Source: Nectonema munidae | Taxonomy: Eukaryota > Nematomorpha > Nectonematoida > Nectonematidae | Assembly (NCBI GenBank): GCA_030549495.1 | Contig: JAUIRK010000627.1 | Span: 434,001-498,000 of the forward strand | Direction: 5' to 3' | DNA: 64,000 bases | Shown: piece after piece, positions 48,496-61,600 of the stretch | How positions within the stretch are numbered: position 1 is the stretch's first letter | Layout: each line of letters begins with the position of its first letter | Notes under the pieces: generated by a model | Database searches by the model: none | Seen by the model: only the letters and a program-made list of their open reading frames with translations | Told to the model about the DNA's origin: nothing | Position numbers and translations under genes: made by a program

Positions 48496-51400
48496 GTAAG
48501 TTTTTTTTATTACATTTAATTTTCTCTTTCCCACCTTAGATTGAATAAGCTTTTGCTTTGAGTTAAAAAATATTTACTGTAGAGTAAATATAGTTTTCAG
48601 GTAAGTGTATATGCACTCACTGATTTAATTATCCAATCAAATTTTCCTAACTCTTGCTATCACTTATAAACGATCATAAACAAGATTTCTTTTTGAAAAG
48701 TTTTATTCTTATGTCTACTCTTGATTCATCGTGGCGTGCTCATTTTTGTATGCCATAAATAAAGGCACCTGGAGGCCAAGTTTTTCGTTATTTGGGGTGT
48801 TTAGTGTTATTCCTTCCTTACCTGTCATTTTTTGTGATGACCTATTTTATGTTTCACGCGACACTAAATAATTCAAAATGGGAAATAAGACTGGTTTTAA
48901 ATACTGACTGCCACTTAGCAGTAAAAATGTGTCGTGTGGCTAAAATTCTTTTTGGTCTAAAGAGTGTACAATGTACATAAGCTTTATATTATATATCTTA
49001 GATTGCCGGGGCAAATTCACCCTAAAATGCATATATCTCTCCGTGAATGCTATTTTTAAATAATCTTACACGTTTGTAAAAAGTTAGATCTGGAATCCAT
49101 CGTGTACTTTTTAATGCAAAATAAATCAGTGATGTATGAACAAGTAGTGATGGAGTGAGTGCTGGACTTAGATTCATCATCGTTAGGGTGGCATGTAACT
49201 TTTTATCATTTAAAAGTAAAAAAAGAGTCGAGCTACACACTCCATTCTTGGATTTGTATGAGGACTGCGCGTGTATAGCGTTTATGTAAGCGTGAAATTA
49301 TGCAACCAATCCTGGTATATCCATGCTGTATGTATAACTCCTTATCTCACCTGGTTATTACAGAATAATTTTAAATTTCAAGATAAACTGCATAATTATA
49401 TTCTATACAAATGCAAACACGCACATTATAGAAATTCTTTGCCCACACCAGCGTAATACCAACCAAATCATACCCCCGATTGCCCTGACCCACAAAAAAA
49501 TCAGCCGCGTATCCGCTAAACCCCCCCCCCCCCCACAATTTTCAGCCGCAAAACTTATTAAACGTATAAAAATATTCAATTATTATTTTTAATTTTTGTT
49601 AATATTAAAAAAGCTTGCGGTACAAGAGAACTTTTCAAGTAGCTGGATTGAACCAACACTGTCAAAATGTAAAAGCAGATCATACTAGTTCAAATACAAT
49701 TTACCCTACCTACACTTTATTATATGAATGATAAAGGAAACTATTTTATACCTGAGAATGCAATGTTTCAATTCTCAAAGGCGTACACCACCCTTCAAAA
49801 AATTGTATGTGGATACTAGGGAATCCCACTCCTTTGTGTTTTTTTGTTTCCCGGGGTACAGGGACCCCGAAAAAATTGAAATTTACCGCGGGGTATCCTC
49901 GGGTTAAAATAATCAAACGCTATATGTTTTATTTGTTTGTTCAATCTAACATCACTTATTGTTGTATTTAATAATATGAATTAACTACTTCAATTTTTGG
50001 CATTTAAATAAAAAAAAGTCAAATATTAGTAAAGCTTATTTATACTTACTATAGTATATATAGCTAAGTATATATAGCTAAGTATATATAGCTAGTATAC
50101 TTTAGCTTATAGTAAGTCTTATTGTTTTCAGGGTACTGTAAACGAGCTCCAGTTTTTCTGGTCTTTTTTCTCAATTCTTTAAAAATAATAAACTCTTTTT
50201 TCATAGAACTTATAATAGTGTTTCATCTTCTTGTACAAAACATTTTTCTTTATTATGTTTCTTCATGATTTCATTTCTGTTCCTCTTCTAGCGAAATATT
50301 ATTATTATTTTTTTGTAATATTTCTTCTTCACTTCCATTATTTTTCCTTCACATTATTCTTTTCCATATAGTCTTTCAAAAGTTTTACGCTTGTTTTTAA
50401 TATTTCTTCTTCATCTATTATTTCACCATATTCATTAAATTTTTCTTTTCAAAGAGTTGGAGAATGAAGAAAACTAGATAACTAAAATCTTTTTCTTTCT
50501 ATTGTTCATCAAGCAAAAGTTAACAGCATCTTTAACTTTAGAACTAATAAAGTTATCTTCTTTGTTCAATTTATCTAAAGCAAAAAATAATACTTTATTT
50601 AAATCGATTATAGTAGTCAGTGGCGGATGAAGGAATTTTTAGTGGGGGGGGGGGGGTATGAAGAAAATATATATACAAAATGACAAGCTAAAAAGTATTT
50701 TTTAAAAGTTGAAGTATGCGAAAAACGAACTAAAAAAGGTATGCTTGAAATTTAAAAGTTCAAATTAAATTTTAATACAAGTTTTATTTAAAAAAAAATC
50801 AAATAATAAAATCCTTTCTTCTATTTGTATCTATTTATAATAACAACGATAGTAAATAATTTGTAATAGTTTAGAGAGTCAACAGCGCTTTATAACAAAA
50901 TACATCAGCTTATCTCAGTTTATCTCGTGGAACCCCCAGCGACACTGCGGAACCCCGGTTGAGAAACGCTGCTCTAATACATACGTATACACACAGAGAC
51001 AGAAAGTTGTAATAAATATCACTTGTGCATATCTTGGGATTTTGCTAAAATCACTCACAACTTGGCAAAAACACAATACAAATTTTAATAATAGTAAACG
51101 GAACTTCTTAAATAAGATATGGCATGTAGTGTAACTAACAAAGATGCTGTGCGAATGGGTAAACATTTCAATCATTCAAGTAAACATTTCTTCATCTTTT
51201 ACACCAAATTTGCTAAATATTGATCTCTTTCGTTGACCTTCAATTCTTGTAAATCAAACTGATTTATATTGACTTCATTTTGAAATATTTTCCATTATTT
51301 TTTTTTTGAAACAACGTATCAGGAAGTCGAAATCAAACATTCTAATTTTTTTTTAGATTATAATTTTAATCTTGCTTTAGTTCGTGACTATTTTATTAAT

Positions 51401-52249
51401 CTCCTTTTTGGTTAATTTTGAACATTTTGACCTGAAACCAAAACGATATTTTCTAAATATAACATTTTCCACTTAAAACTTTGAAGGTAGGTATAAAGCA
51501 TTATATAAAGCATTTCATCCCCATACAAGCCTATTTTTTGTATGCATATATTCAAAATTCTCTAAATCAGACACAAGGGAAGCTGCTATTTGCCAAATTT
51601 TAAGACGATTCCAATTTCTAAATCGTTTGAAATTAAGCTCTTCGAAAAGCAATTAGCGTGAGTGTAGATTAAATTGCATTACGTGGGGCGTCGTGACCTT
51701 GATGCAAATTATCCACTTTTATTCTTTCATGAAGCGTGCGTTTTGTGTTCATTCTTCCATGCTCGCTGGCAGCATCGAGGCAAAATTTTGGCTTATTAAC
51801 TCTCTAATATCATTTAGTAAATGAATAAATGAATGAATTGTGTTGATGTGATGATCCATGCGATGTTTGTGATGAAGAAATAGGGCACGCAAAATAATGA
51901 TATCTTACAAAATTGCTGATGAGTTTGATGATTGAGTAATGCGATGATGATCTTGAGGAGCCATGATAGTGATTTTCCTCCCTCTACCCTCTATGACTCC
52001 TTCTATCTATCCCCTGCCCCAGTTATCCACTTTCTCCCTTACCCAACTGTATTATAGGGAGGAGGAGATGTGGTATGACGTCAGAGCGGTATTATAATAA
52101 TTATGTATTTTTAAAAAAATGAAATAACGAAATTTAAGGCAACATAGTTATTTTTTTATTTTCCCAATAACGAAAAATTTTCCTTTTTTCTTAGCCTTTT
52201 GAATATTTTTTTCAAAATTGATGGTGACTTTGATTTATTTTTCATGAAA
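48496..52249. other. Possible intron 1 or intergenic DNA
   Basis: A C run is at 49521-49534. A triple TATATAGCTAAG repeat forms a hairpin-like stretch at 50050-50115. A hAT-like left end, CAGTGGCGGATGAAGG, is at 50618, followed by a 13-base G run. A hAT-like right end, GGTTGAGAAACGCTG, finishes at 50971. I looked for Ig-domain coding (W...DxGxYxC) and saw none. Confidence 0.4.
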
Positions 52250-53260
52250 ACCTGTCAATCAATGTCAAATATATAAACTTGAAAATATATTATAAATTCC
52301 ACATTTTTGGGCTAATATTGTCTTAATTATATTGAATAAAGCAAATTTTGATGATTAACAAAATATTTTACCTGTCACTAGATTAGCTTTCACAGGTGAC
52401 TTAATGGCAAACAATTTTTCTCATTATATTAAAATAAACTTATCCATGCATGGCCAATCACGCATGCTCAATTTGATTCTAAAATACTTTTGTCACCCAA
52501 GATTTAAATTGCGGTTACTGTTTTACTTTGGCTAATTTGTAGACAGATATTTTTTCATAATCTTCGTCCCATTTAGCAAATCGACCTTTTTCTATTTCAT
52601 GACATTATTTTTGTCAATATATACTATACACATGTAATCGATACTACATTTCAATGTGGTTAAAATGGTTAAACTATGGAAGTATGTTTATGAGATAATT
52701 TTCAGGCATAGATCACTTATTCTATTAGTACTTTGTCACATTTTTTCACAGTAATTAGCCAAAAAATGGTATCAGCTTTGACAATTTACTTGAAAAAATA
52801 TTAAATGTTTTTGAAGAAAATTTTCAGGCTAAACTAACATATTTGATTGATATTTTCACATTTTAATTACGAAAACTGATTCCAAAAATGAAATCAGCAT
52901 GGTGATCTTTTATTGAGAATATAAATAATATTCTAGGAAATAATTTTTGCCGTCAACCACAAATATGATTGAAATTTTCACACTCTAATTACAAAAATGA
53001 GGAGAGAAATAAAATCTGGATGTTCGATTTATTTAAAATTTGTATAAATGTTTTTGGAGACACTTTCTCAGACGTAAACTGCAAATATTTTTACACATTT
53101 CCAAATCATAGTTGCTAAAACTGAGCTGAAAAATGAAATGCGTTGGTAGATTTGATATAAAAAATATATTTAGTTTAAAATTTAGTTAATATTCTTGAGG
53201 CTTCGGATGTAAACCACAAAATTGATTAACACTTTTAGACATTTTGAAAACGAAATTTCA
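52250..53260 (-). repeat. Degenerate tandem repeat, inverted relative of 16.7-17.6 kb
   Basis: On the minus strand it shows the same succession of blocks: TTTGTGGTTGACGGCAAAAA, ATGCTGATTTCATTTTTGGA, CAGTTTTCGTAATTAAAATG and ATCAATCAAATATG. Anchors recur at about 52831, 52951, 53071 and 53204, i.e. every 120-133 bases. Confidence 0.72.
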
Positions 53261-55093
53261 AAAAATGACTTCGCAATTCAAAAGATGCCGCTAACGATTT
53301 TGGGAAAAGTCAAAAAGTTTGAATATAATTTAGCCAATTTTGTACGATAGAAATTTTAGTTGAGGGGATGGACTAAAATGGTCCCCTTCACTGATTAGGT
53401 CAAGGAGAAGCTTCTCAAACAAGATTAACGAATTTACTTCTTATGCCTCTTTTCGGCGATGTGTGCGTTTGATTTTTATAGCACTTAACTTTGTAGAATA
53501 TAAACGTGCAAGGTGCAACTAAGTTTGCGTAATTTTGAGATTAGCAATTCCATTCATTCTCTTAACTCTTTCTCATCCTCAATGAAAATCGAATAATTAA
53601 TTTTTGCAATTTAGAATTATGTGTATGAAGGCTTGCCAGCTGTATCATTTATCCAGGATTCTCCCAGATTTGCCATCGCCTACCAATGGAATCCTCGAGA
53701 ATTTATAACAATTCCAGCTTCATTTACTAACCTTATGTCTCTCAAAAAGGAGTTTTAGAAAAAAATTAGCTAAAAATATGACTGTAGTATATATCTTTTT
53801 TAGTATAAAAACGCATCTTTTACCTTCAAAGTGTTTTTCATCATATTAATAATTTTTGCAAAAATACAAATTTTTGTTCCTGACTTTTTTCAATACCATT
53901 TTTGTCTCGGTTTGAAAATGTAAAAAATCTGACGCCCCAATGTATAAAACGTAAATATCTAAAAAGTTTGAGATGATATTAAGTAAATTGATGATGACGG
54001 TGATGAGTCGTATCATGAGTAGATGATAATGATGAAGTAGTTTTTTGATTCATAACCCGGGGTACACGTACCCCTTCAGGTACGGTATTAGTATTGAATT
54101 GGATAGGAATATTTTTAGTTTAGATGTCATTAACCTCTGTTATTTCGCATTATTTATAGCACTCTCAAATTTGAATTCATAGAACTTTCAAAAAAAAATT
54201 TAAACATGGACTGAGGGAGTGTCAGATAAGAAAATTCACGGGCTGCAAAACGCTCACCCATCTTTCATTTAAAAAAAAAAGTAAAAAGCCTTCCTTTTTG
54301 CCCTCACGGGAAAAATATACAGCTCGGCGTCGCGTCTTTTCAATATAACGAAGCACAAATATACGAAGCATTGTATGGAATCTCAATTGAAAAGTTGGAG
54401 AAGAGCCACAGAGCTATTTATTTTCTGGATTCATGCCCACAAACCGTTTTCTTCCTTATAATGAATGACTCTCTGGAGAAACGTGCGTGTTTTCTTCACT
54501 CTACTTTTGTTACGCGTCCAACTGCGAGACGGCACTACTTTCTTTTGTGTCTTCTCGCTTGTGCTTTCTATATCCTTTATTCTCCGGTTGAATATTCATT
54601 CAAGCTATAGCAGAGAGAGTTATTGTGAAATGGAGTTTTACACGTATATATGTAATATATATACATGGTTTCGAGTAATTGCTTTTTATTTTGCCTTTGT
54701 CTTATTTAATGAAAGACAATAACGCTCCAAAACACGTATCTTTCTGCAACAAAATGGGATATGATGATAAAAATTTTGAACAAGAAAAGTATACTGATAT
54801 GTGATAACCACAAGGCTAAAAGAAAATGATTAATTTTCATGGCAGCAATATTTTGATAAAAGAAAAAGTTTGTTTCAGCTTAATTGATGATTTGGAAAAT
54901 CTTTTAGCCTTGATGATGGTTAAATTTCAAAAAATTTCATTTAAAAACCAGATATACTTCTTTTACCTTATAATTTTACGGATAATATACACAGACGGTC
55001 AACTCTGTCTAATCAGGGTTTCTCTTTCCTCGAAACTATATATCTGATGTAATACCATTTGAAGAAGTACACATCTACTTTAAATTAACTTCT
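53261..55093. other. AT-rich stretch with no recognised gene
   Basis: Frames at 54371-54722 and 54826-55047 show no domain. A CCCGGGGTACACGTACCCC palindrome lies near 54057. Otherwise nothing was seen. Confidence 0.4.
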
Positions 55094-55231
55094 TTAACCC
55101 ATTTAAGACCAAGCAAAGCAGACGATATCTAAAAAAACTCAGACGATTTATATTCAAAGTCATTGAAAAAAGCAGACGAAGATGAAATTACTTATGTTCC
55201 AAAATAGGAACATTGGTCGTAAATGGGTTAA
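55094..55231. mobile_element. piggyBac-type MITE, TTAA-flanked
   Basis: The element is 55098-55227 (130 bp) between TTAA at 55094-55097 and TTAA at 55228-55231. Ends are CCCATTTAAGACCAA and TTGGTCGTAAATGGG, inverted repeats of about 15 bp with two mismatches. TTAA targets and CCC...GGG ends define piggyBac-family elements. It lies about 300 bases before the first FNIII exon. Confidence 0.88.
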
Positions 55232-55544
55232 AGCAGGGGCCCAGATAATATAATTGTTAAAATTTCTGCAGTTCCAACTTTAACCACGACTTTAAAATAC
55301 AAATTTTATTCATTTTTATTTCATATAAATTAGTGGAGATATGTTAAAATAATGAAACTTGAATCATATTCTCACAATTCTTGAAAAGGGGTTTACTATT
55401 TTTTAATTCCTCCAATCAAGACTTCTCGAATTAAATCATTTAAGCACTGTGGAAACTTTAAATGACGTAATTCGTGTTTTAAGGTCGTTTTTTTTTGTAA
55501 ATTGATAAACGTATCACATCTCGTTTAATGTCGTTTGCATTCAG

Positions 55545-55697
55545 AATCGGGGTGTTTGGAGGCGCCTTTGGATGTGAAGTTGGAATCTTGTGACTTACGC
55601 AATGCGGTTATCTCTTGGACGATACCAGAAGACAAAAGTATCACAAAGTACGTTATCCAATCAAAATCTGATTACTCTGAAGACTGGCAAAATATAG
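55545..55697 (+). CDS. FNIII exon 1: first half of FN1
   Basis: The acceptor is TTTGCATTCAG and the donor GTAAGC; phases are 1 in and 1 out, 51 codons. It encodes LDVKLESCDL, then VISWTIPEDKSITKYVIQSK and SEDWQNI, which are the A to C' strands of an FNIII domain with its core Trp. The Cys in LESC probably pairs with the Cys of DKCVT in the next exon, the pattern of neuroglian FN1 (from memory). Confidence 0.85.
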
Positions 55698-58600
55698 GTA
55701 AGCAAGCTTATCCTATCTTTCTTGTTCTATCTTTTGTATTATACACCAGTTATTATTTGTTTTATCATTTTGATGAGAACCAACGTGCTCCTTGCAACAC
55801 AAAGTATGGATATTTTGGTACAATGTAATTATAGTTGATAAGATTCCTAAAATATCAAATACCATTTTCAAAAATTTTAAATATTTTTTCGATTTTTAAT
55901 CAATTAAAATTTTTTCCAACTTATGTCCAATATAGAACATATTGTAAAGTAAGAAATTTTTGCGAAATTCGCCAGCCCAAAAATTACGCGAAATTAAATC
56001 CTGCGATTTCCATATTTTGAAGTTTTTTATAAGAAATTTTTTTAAACATTTTAAATCTTTCATATATAAAATTAAAAATCACTAATTTCGATAAGTGATC
56101 AACAAGTGAAAAAACTAAATTTTTAAATTTTATATTTTGCAGTATCTTTCGAATATTTCGTTGTTACATTTACGTTTATTTTCAGGTTTTAAAATTTTGA
56201 GATTATATGTAAAAAATAACTTTTTAGCCGAAGTTCCATCCTACGAAAATAGTTATCAAGCGAATATTCGCCCCTACTCAGAATACGAATTTCGATTATC
56301 TTCCATCGATGCAGAAAACATTGTGAGTGAATATACTAACCCAACTGATAAATGTGTCACACCAAGTGATGTTCCAGACTACCACCCAGAAGATGTTAGT
56401 GGAGCCGGAGAAACTCCAGATTCAATGAATATTAAGTGGAAGGTTTTTTATTTTTCTTTATATGCCCATTTCAATAAAAAAATTAAAGCAGACGTTTATT
56501 TTTTCCCATTTCCCAAAAAAATCATAGCAGAAGCTATTTTAATATAAAAAAATTGAGCTTAGTTCGTTATAATCTTACTTTTTCAATTTATTTAAAACAG
56601 TCTTTCCTGCTCAAAAAGGCTACATTTTATTTAAAATGATAAATATGCAAATAAATTACGAAGAACAACATTTTGAGATTGGCAGTTGAGTGAATATGCC
56701 ATCAGAGTGAATTTGAAGGATTTTTACAAATTTTTAGCCAATGATCAGAGAAGAGTATAATGGACCTGGTCTATTTTATAAAGTCAATTACAGACCTCTA
56801 CACACTGAAGAATGGGAAACAGCTGAAGTTTCAGATCCAGAAGAATCCTCATACACTGTTAATGGTAAGTAATTATTTCTTGAAAACGTTATATACATGT
56901 CTATCAAAGTGCATCCTCTCGCAAAATTTAACCTGAATGTACACCATTTTTCAAAAAAAATTTCTTTCGTTTGTAGGATTTGAAGAGAAGATTTTATCAT
57001 AATTATTTTATAGAAAAAATGATTTACTTAAAAAATACAAACTTTGGGGCATTACGTCAACCGTGTTAGTGACCTGAATATGTTGTTGACAATACGTTTT
57101 TAGCTGTCATTTTTTTCTGTATACTTTGACAGATTTGAAACCGTATTCTCCTTATGAAATTAAAGTGGAGGCCGTGAATGAGGTTGGATCGGCGAAGGAG
57201 CCGGCTAACATCGTTGTTGGCTACTCTGGTGAGGATGGTATGAGTATTCATTCTTTTCCTAATCTCATTTATAGTAATAGAAATGTGCTTTTACATTATA
57301 TTCTTTCCATTTCATATTTAGTTCCAGATGATCCTCCCGAAAACTTAGAACTTCTAGAAGTTATTGATGGAAACACAGCAAGAATATCCTGGTCTCCTGT
57401 TGATCCGAGGAATGTTAATGGGCCAATAACTGGATACAAGGTCAGTGCTCGTTTTTTAAAATTTTTTGAACAAATTTGATTTAAAAGTTAGCACTTTTTA
57501 TAGTATCTTTTGAACTGCTAAGTTTTTTTAATAAAAAAATTCATAATTTATATCTAAATATTTCGATTGTATGTAGAAATTCCATATGTTTTGGACTAAT
57601 AATAATTTGAACATTTTAGCATTTTTTAACCCTTCCCTTTTACAACTTATTTAGATATTATATACTCAAACTTGTCTATACGAACATTTTAAGTTCTTCT
57701 GATTTATATAACTTAAGTTTTAAAAAACTACTTACAGATATGCCAATAATTGTTGTACAGAAATGGAAATAAAAACTCTGATTACTTGAGGTTCTCATAT
57801 AAGAAAAAAAATTTTAAAACCAAAATTAAAAACATTTGTAGCTACTAAGACAATAAAATGAAGTAATTCCACAAATTTTATTTATACAAAATAAAGTTTA
57901 CTAAATAAAAAAACTTTAAAATAAGGTTTGATGAAAATAGAGGATTAGTTATATCCTCCCTGATGCTACATCTTCCTTTTTATCACATTCAAGAATTGAA
58001 TCAATATAGTCCTTTTATAGGGTGTAAAAACATAGTGATAGGAATTTGATTTTGCTCTTTTTTATAAGTTGTAGAAAAGAATTGTTTTTTGTAAATTTTG
58101 CGCAAGTAGTTATATCTCTGCGAAAAACTGGGAATAAGCGCAGGTTGACTGTGTAATAAAAAATATATATCATGTCTTATTAACTAAAATCTCTTTTTTG
58201 ATTTATGATCGACGTTATCGCAATCAAATATTGGAAATGTATAACAATTTTTACTGAAAATATTTACTACTTCCAATAAATGATGATTCAGTGAACTTAT
58301 CTCACAATCCATATGTTCTAAGATTTATCTAAATTGTAATTATGAGGAGGACAAAATATGATTTATTTCATTAAATCTTAAGTGTTTACTTTCACCCATA
58401 GAAATTAATCTTCCGTTTTAAATGTTTATAGAAAATAGCTATTATATTTTACATAATAAAAGTGTGGGATTTTGTTTTTCTCTCAGGCACACGAAGCTCT
58501 AATCTCGCCACTAAATTTTTGAAGGAAGTATGCGCTGAAAATATGCATTTCTTGTGTCCTTTTAAGATTGAAAGTTGGACTACAAATGAAGATGAGGAAA

Positions 58601-61600
58601 ATAAACGAGAAATGATTGTGTCGCCGCGTTCAAATCAGGCTGTCATTGATATATTGAAGCCTTTCGCCAAAAATATGGTGCAGATCTTGGTCAAAAATGT
58701 GAAGTATGATGGTCCTCCTTCCTCCCAACTCCTGATTGAAACTCCAGAAGGAAGTGAGTGAATAAAAACCTTTTGAAAAAAATGATTCTTAATCACTTAG
58801 GTGTTGATTTACAATTAGCTGGCTAACTCGATTAAACTCTTACACTTAATTAGCGCTTTATTTCGATTCCTTAGAAAATTAATCTAAATTTATTCAACGA
58901 TTAACCACACTCCTTGGCAAAAAAAATTAAAAAAAACAACGTTGTCATTAGTATTTTTTTAATGTTGATTAGAATTTATGTGTAAGGTAAGGTAAAGGTA
59001 CCGTGGGGTGTTTTCATTGAAAAGGCATAATTGTGAGGCTTGTATCGAAATATGAAGAAAGTAGGCTTTATGCAGGATCGAACCCAAAACCTTGAGTTAC
59101 ATTATTTACGCTTTAATACTCATACAATTTGATTGATGTTGTTTAATTCTGCGATGTTTTTGATAAACCACCACCACGCTTTAAATATTAAAAATTTCGC
59201 ATTTTAAAGTTTGTTTTACTCCCAAACCTGCTTCAACTATTCACTGAATTCATATTCTTTATTGGCTCAATTTAAGTTTACATGATTTGATATTTCTTAT
59301 ATTTAACATCACTTATGAAGCGGATGAATAGTGTTTGCTCACTGCCTGAAATAATCAAGTCTTGGTTCTTGGCCTTTATACTCTGATTTCAAGGGTTTGA
59401 TTCCAGTATCTAATCTTGCTCATAATTTGACAAATCAAAAGTCCTAATTTGCCCACTCAGTAGAAATCAATACAAAGTAGAGATATCAGGTATTGCTTAT
59501 ACGCAGCAGTAGTATACCTTTTCATTACAAATGCTTGTATGTTTCTGTTATCAAATTTGAAATCGCTATTTAAGTTCCAGGTCCACCGCATGAACTGCTC
59601 GCATCAGCTCTGGGTTCAACTTCTGCTAGAATTATTTGGAAGCCTCCAAAAGAGCCAAACGGACGCATCCTTGGATACAAACTTCAATACTTCAAATGTA
59701 ATGCGCTCATCTCTCTTCTCTGTCATAATATAGGCCATACCCTGCAAACGTTTTCGGGCGCCACCACTGAGAAATAAAACCTCATTTAACATATTTGCAT
59801 CCATAAGGACAAAACTTAATTTTGTTTTATCGCTGAAAATAGATTTTAGCCGATCAGACACACTACATTCTAAACTAATTTTTCTTTTGTCTACGACAAT
59901 CTTTTTTTAATTGAATGTTTGTCAAAACTGTGATTTTAAAGCTGCATTAAAACTTTTCAAAATTTTCTGGTGTAAGAATATGATTTTTTTGTGTATATTG
60001 AAATATTTCATGATTAATTATTTTATACATTACTTTTCTTGTATACAAATTGAGACTTATTAGGATGTTCTTAATATTTTTGCACATTTTTTAAATCCAT
60101 TTTTGAGAATGACTGGTTTTGGGCTTATTTACAATAGTTGCTGTGCTTTTTAATTTCAAAATTTTTTAAGAGCTATTACTTCGAGATAATCCAAACTATT
60201 TAGCTATAGCTCTTTGCCTCTTATTTATTAACAGAGATACAACTTTAGGTCTTAATTCTAATGATATTTAAGGCATAAATGATCAAATCGGAAAACTCAA
60301 AAAAATAAAATATTTCAAAATAAAAACACTACCGAAAACGTTTGCAAGGCGCTTTTAATAAGTAAAGTGTATAATAAAAAATAATATTTAGATGTTTATG
60401 TTTTTAGCATTTAATTTCAAAAAATAGAAATGATTGTTTGTAGTTGTGGCTGAAAACATTTTCATGGCATTGTATAACAACTGCTCGATTAGCTACGGTT
60501 TGGTTTAACCAATGAATCTAAGAAAAGATGAAATTTGAAAAAACTTAGTACTTAGACTATTTTTTGGACAACCCTTTATGAAGTGAAAGAGTCTTTTTTT
60601 ATTTCATGATATCCTCCTACTTACTCGTTACTGTTTCAAGACTTTGTCCTTGGTTTACTTAATTTGAGGGTAGTGCACTATTATACCACGGACAGCACGT
60701 TATCTCTCTCGATTTGAAATGTATGCTGAAGTGTTTTCGTTTTTTATCCACCAATTGTTCTGAAATGTAGGCATATCAGTGATGAGTCTAATCAAGTGTA
60801 ACGATGAATAGAAGAATAATGTTATAAAAAATCGCGCTGGATGAGATTTGAGCGATATAAATATCAAATGTGAATGCATATCAAACTTTTAATATGATGG
60901 ATATATCTCCTTTATCATCCGTTTGTGTTGAGACTCTTCATTGGTTTGATATAATTTGGAAATTCAATCTCATTAATAAGAATTGTACTCGAAACAACTA
61001 CGCGCTTATTTTGCGAATTCAATACAAAAGCATAAATTAACTGTCTTCTTTCATTTTAGCGGACAAAGAAGGAAATCCTCTCAGCACAACTAAAAATCTT
61101 CCTCCAGTCACAAATCCTAATCAAAATGAAGCCTTCTTGAATTGTATTCTTTTTATCTTTTTCCTAAACTAACTCCCTTTGACCGCTATGCCTAAAGCAA
61201 ATAGTTGCCAGTTCAAATCAAATTTATACTTCTAAGAACATAAAAACTTCTTAGGGATATAACATGGTTTGAACACAAGACTCACACGATGTGCATGATT
61301 AGTGTGATATTATTATAAGGAGAAATTGATGGATTCTATTCTCAAATTAACACTTCATACGTGTATTTATAGTAATTAGCTTGAATGTTGATTCTTTAGA
61401 TTTGGAGCCAAAAAGTAGTTACAAAGTGAACGTTCAACCCTACTCCTCCGTTGGATACGGTGATCCTTCCGATGTTATCGTCACCACAACTGACACAGGA
61501 TGTAAGCATTTCTTTTGTTTTATTTCTTAGTTTTCTTGTGCTACACGAATATTTTGCTGCAATCTTTTCTGGATCAGCGAATCTCAACATTTCATCAGCT

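Noticed and set aside
59333-59410. Possible fifth SINE copy with GGGTTTGATTCC
   Set aside because: Only the B-box neighbourhood resembles the family; too weak to list as a separate element.
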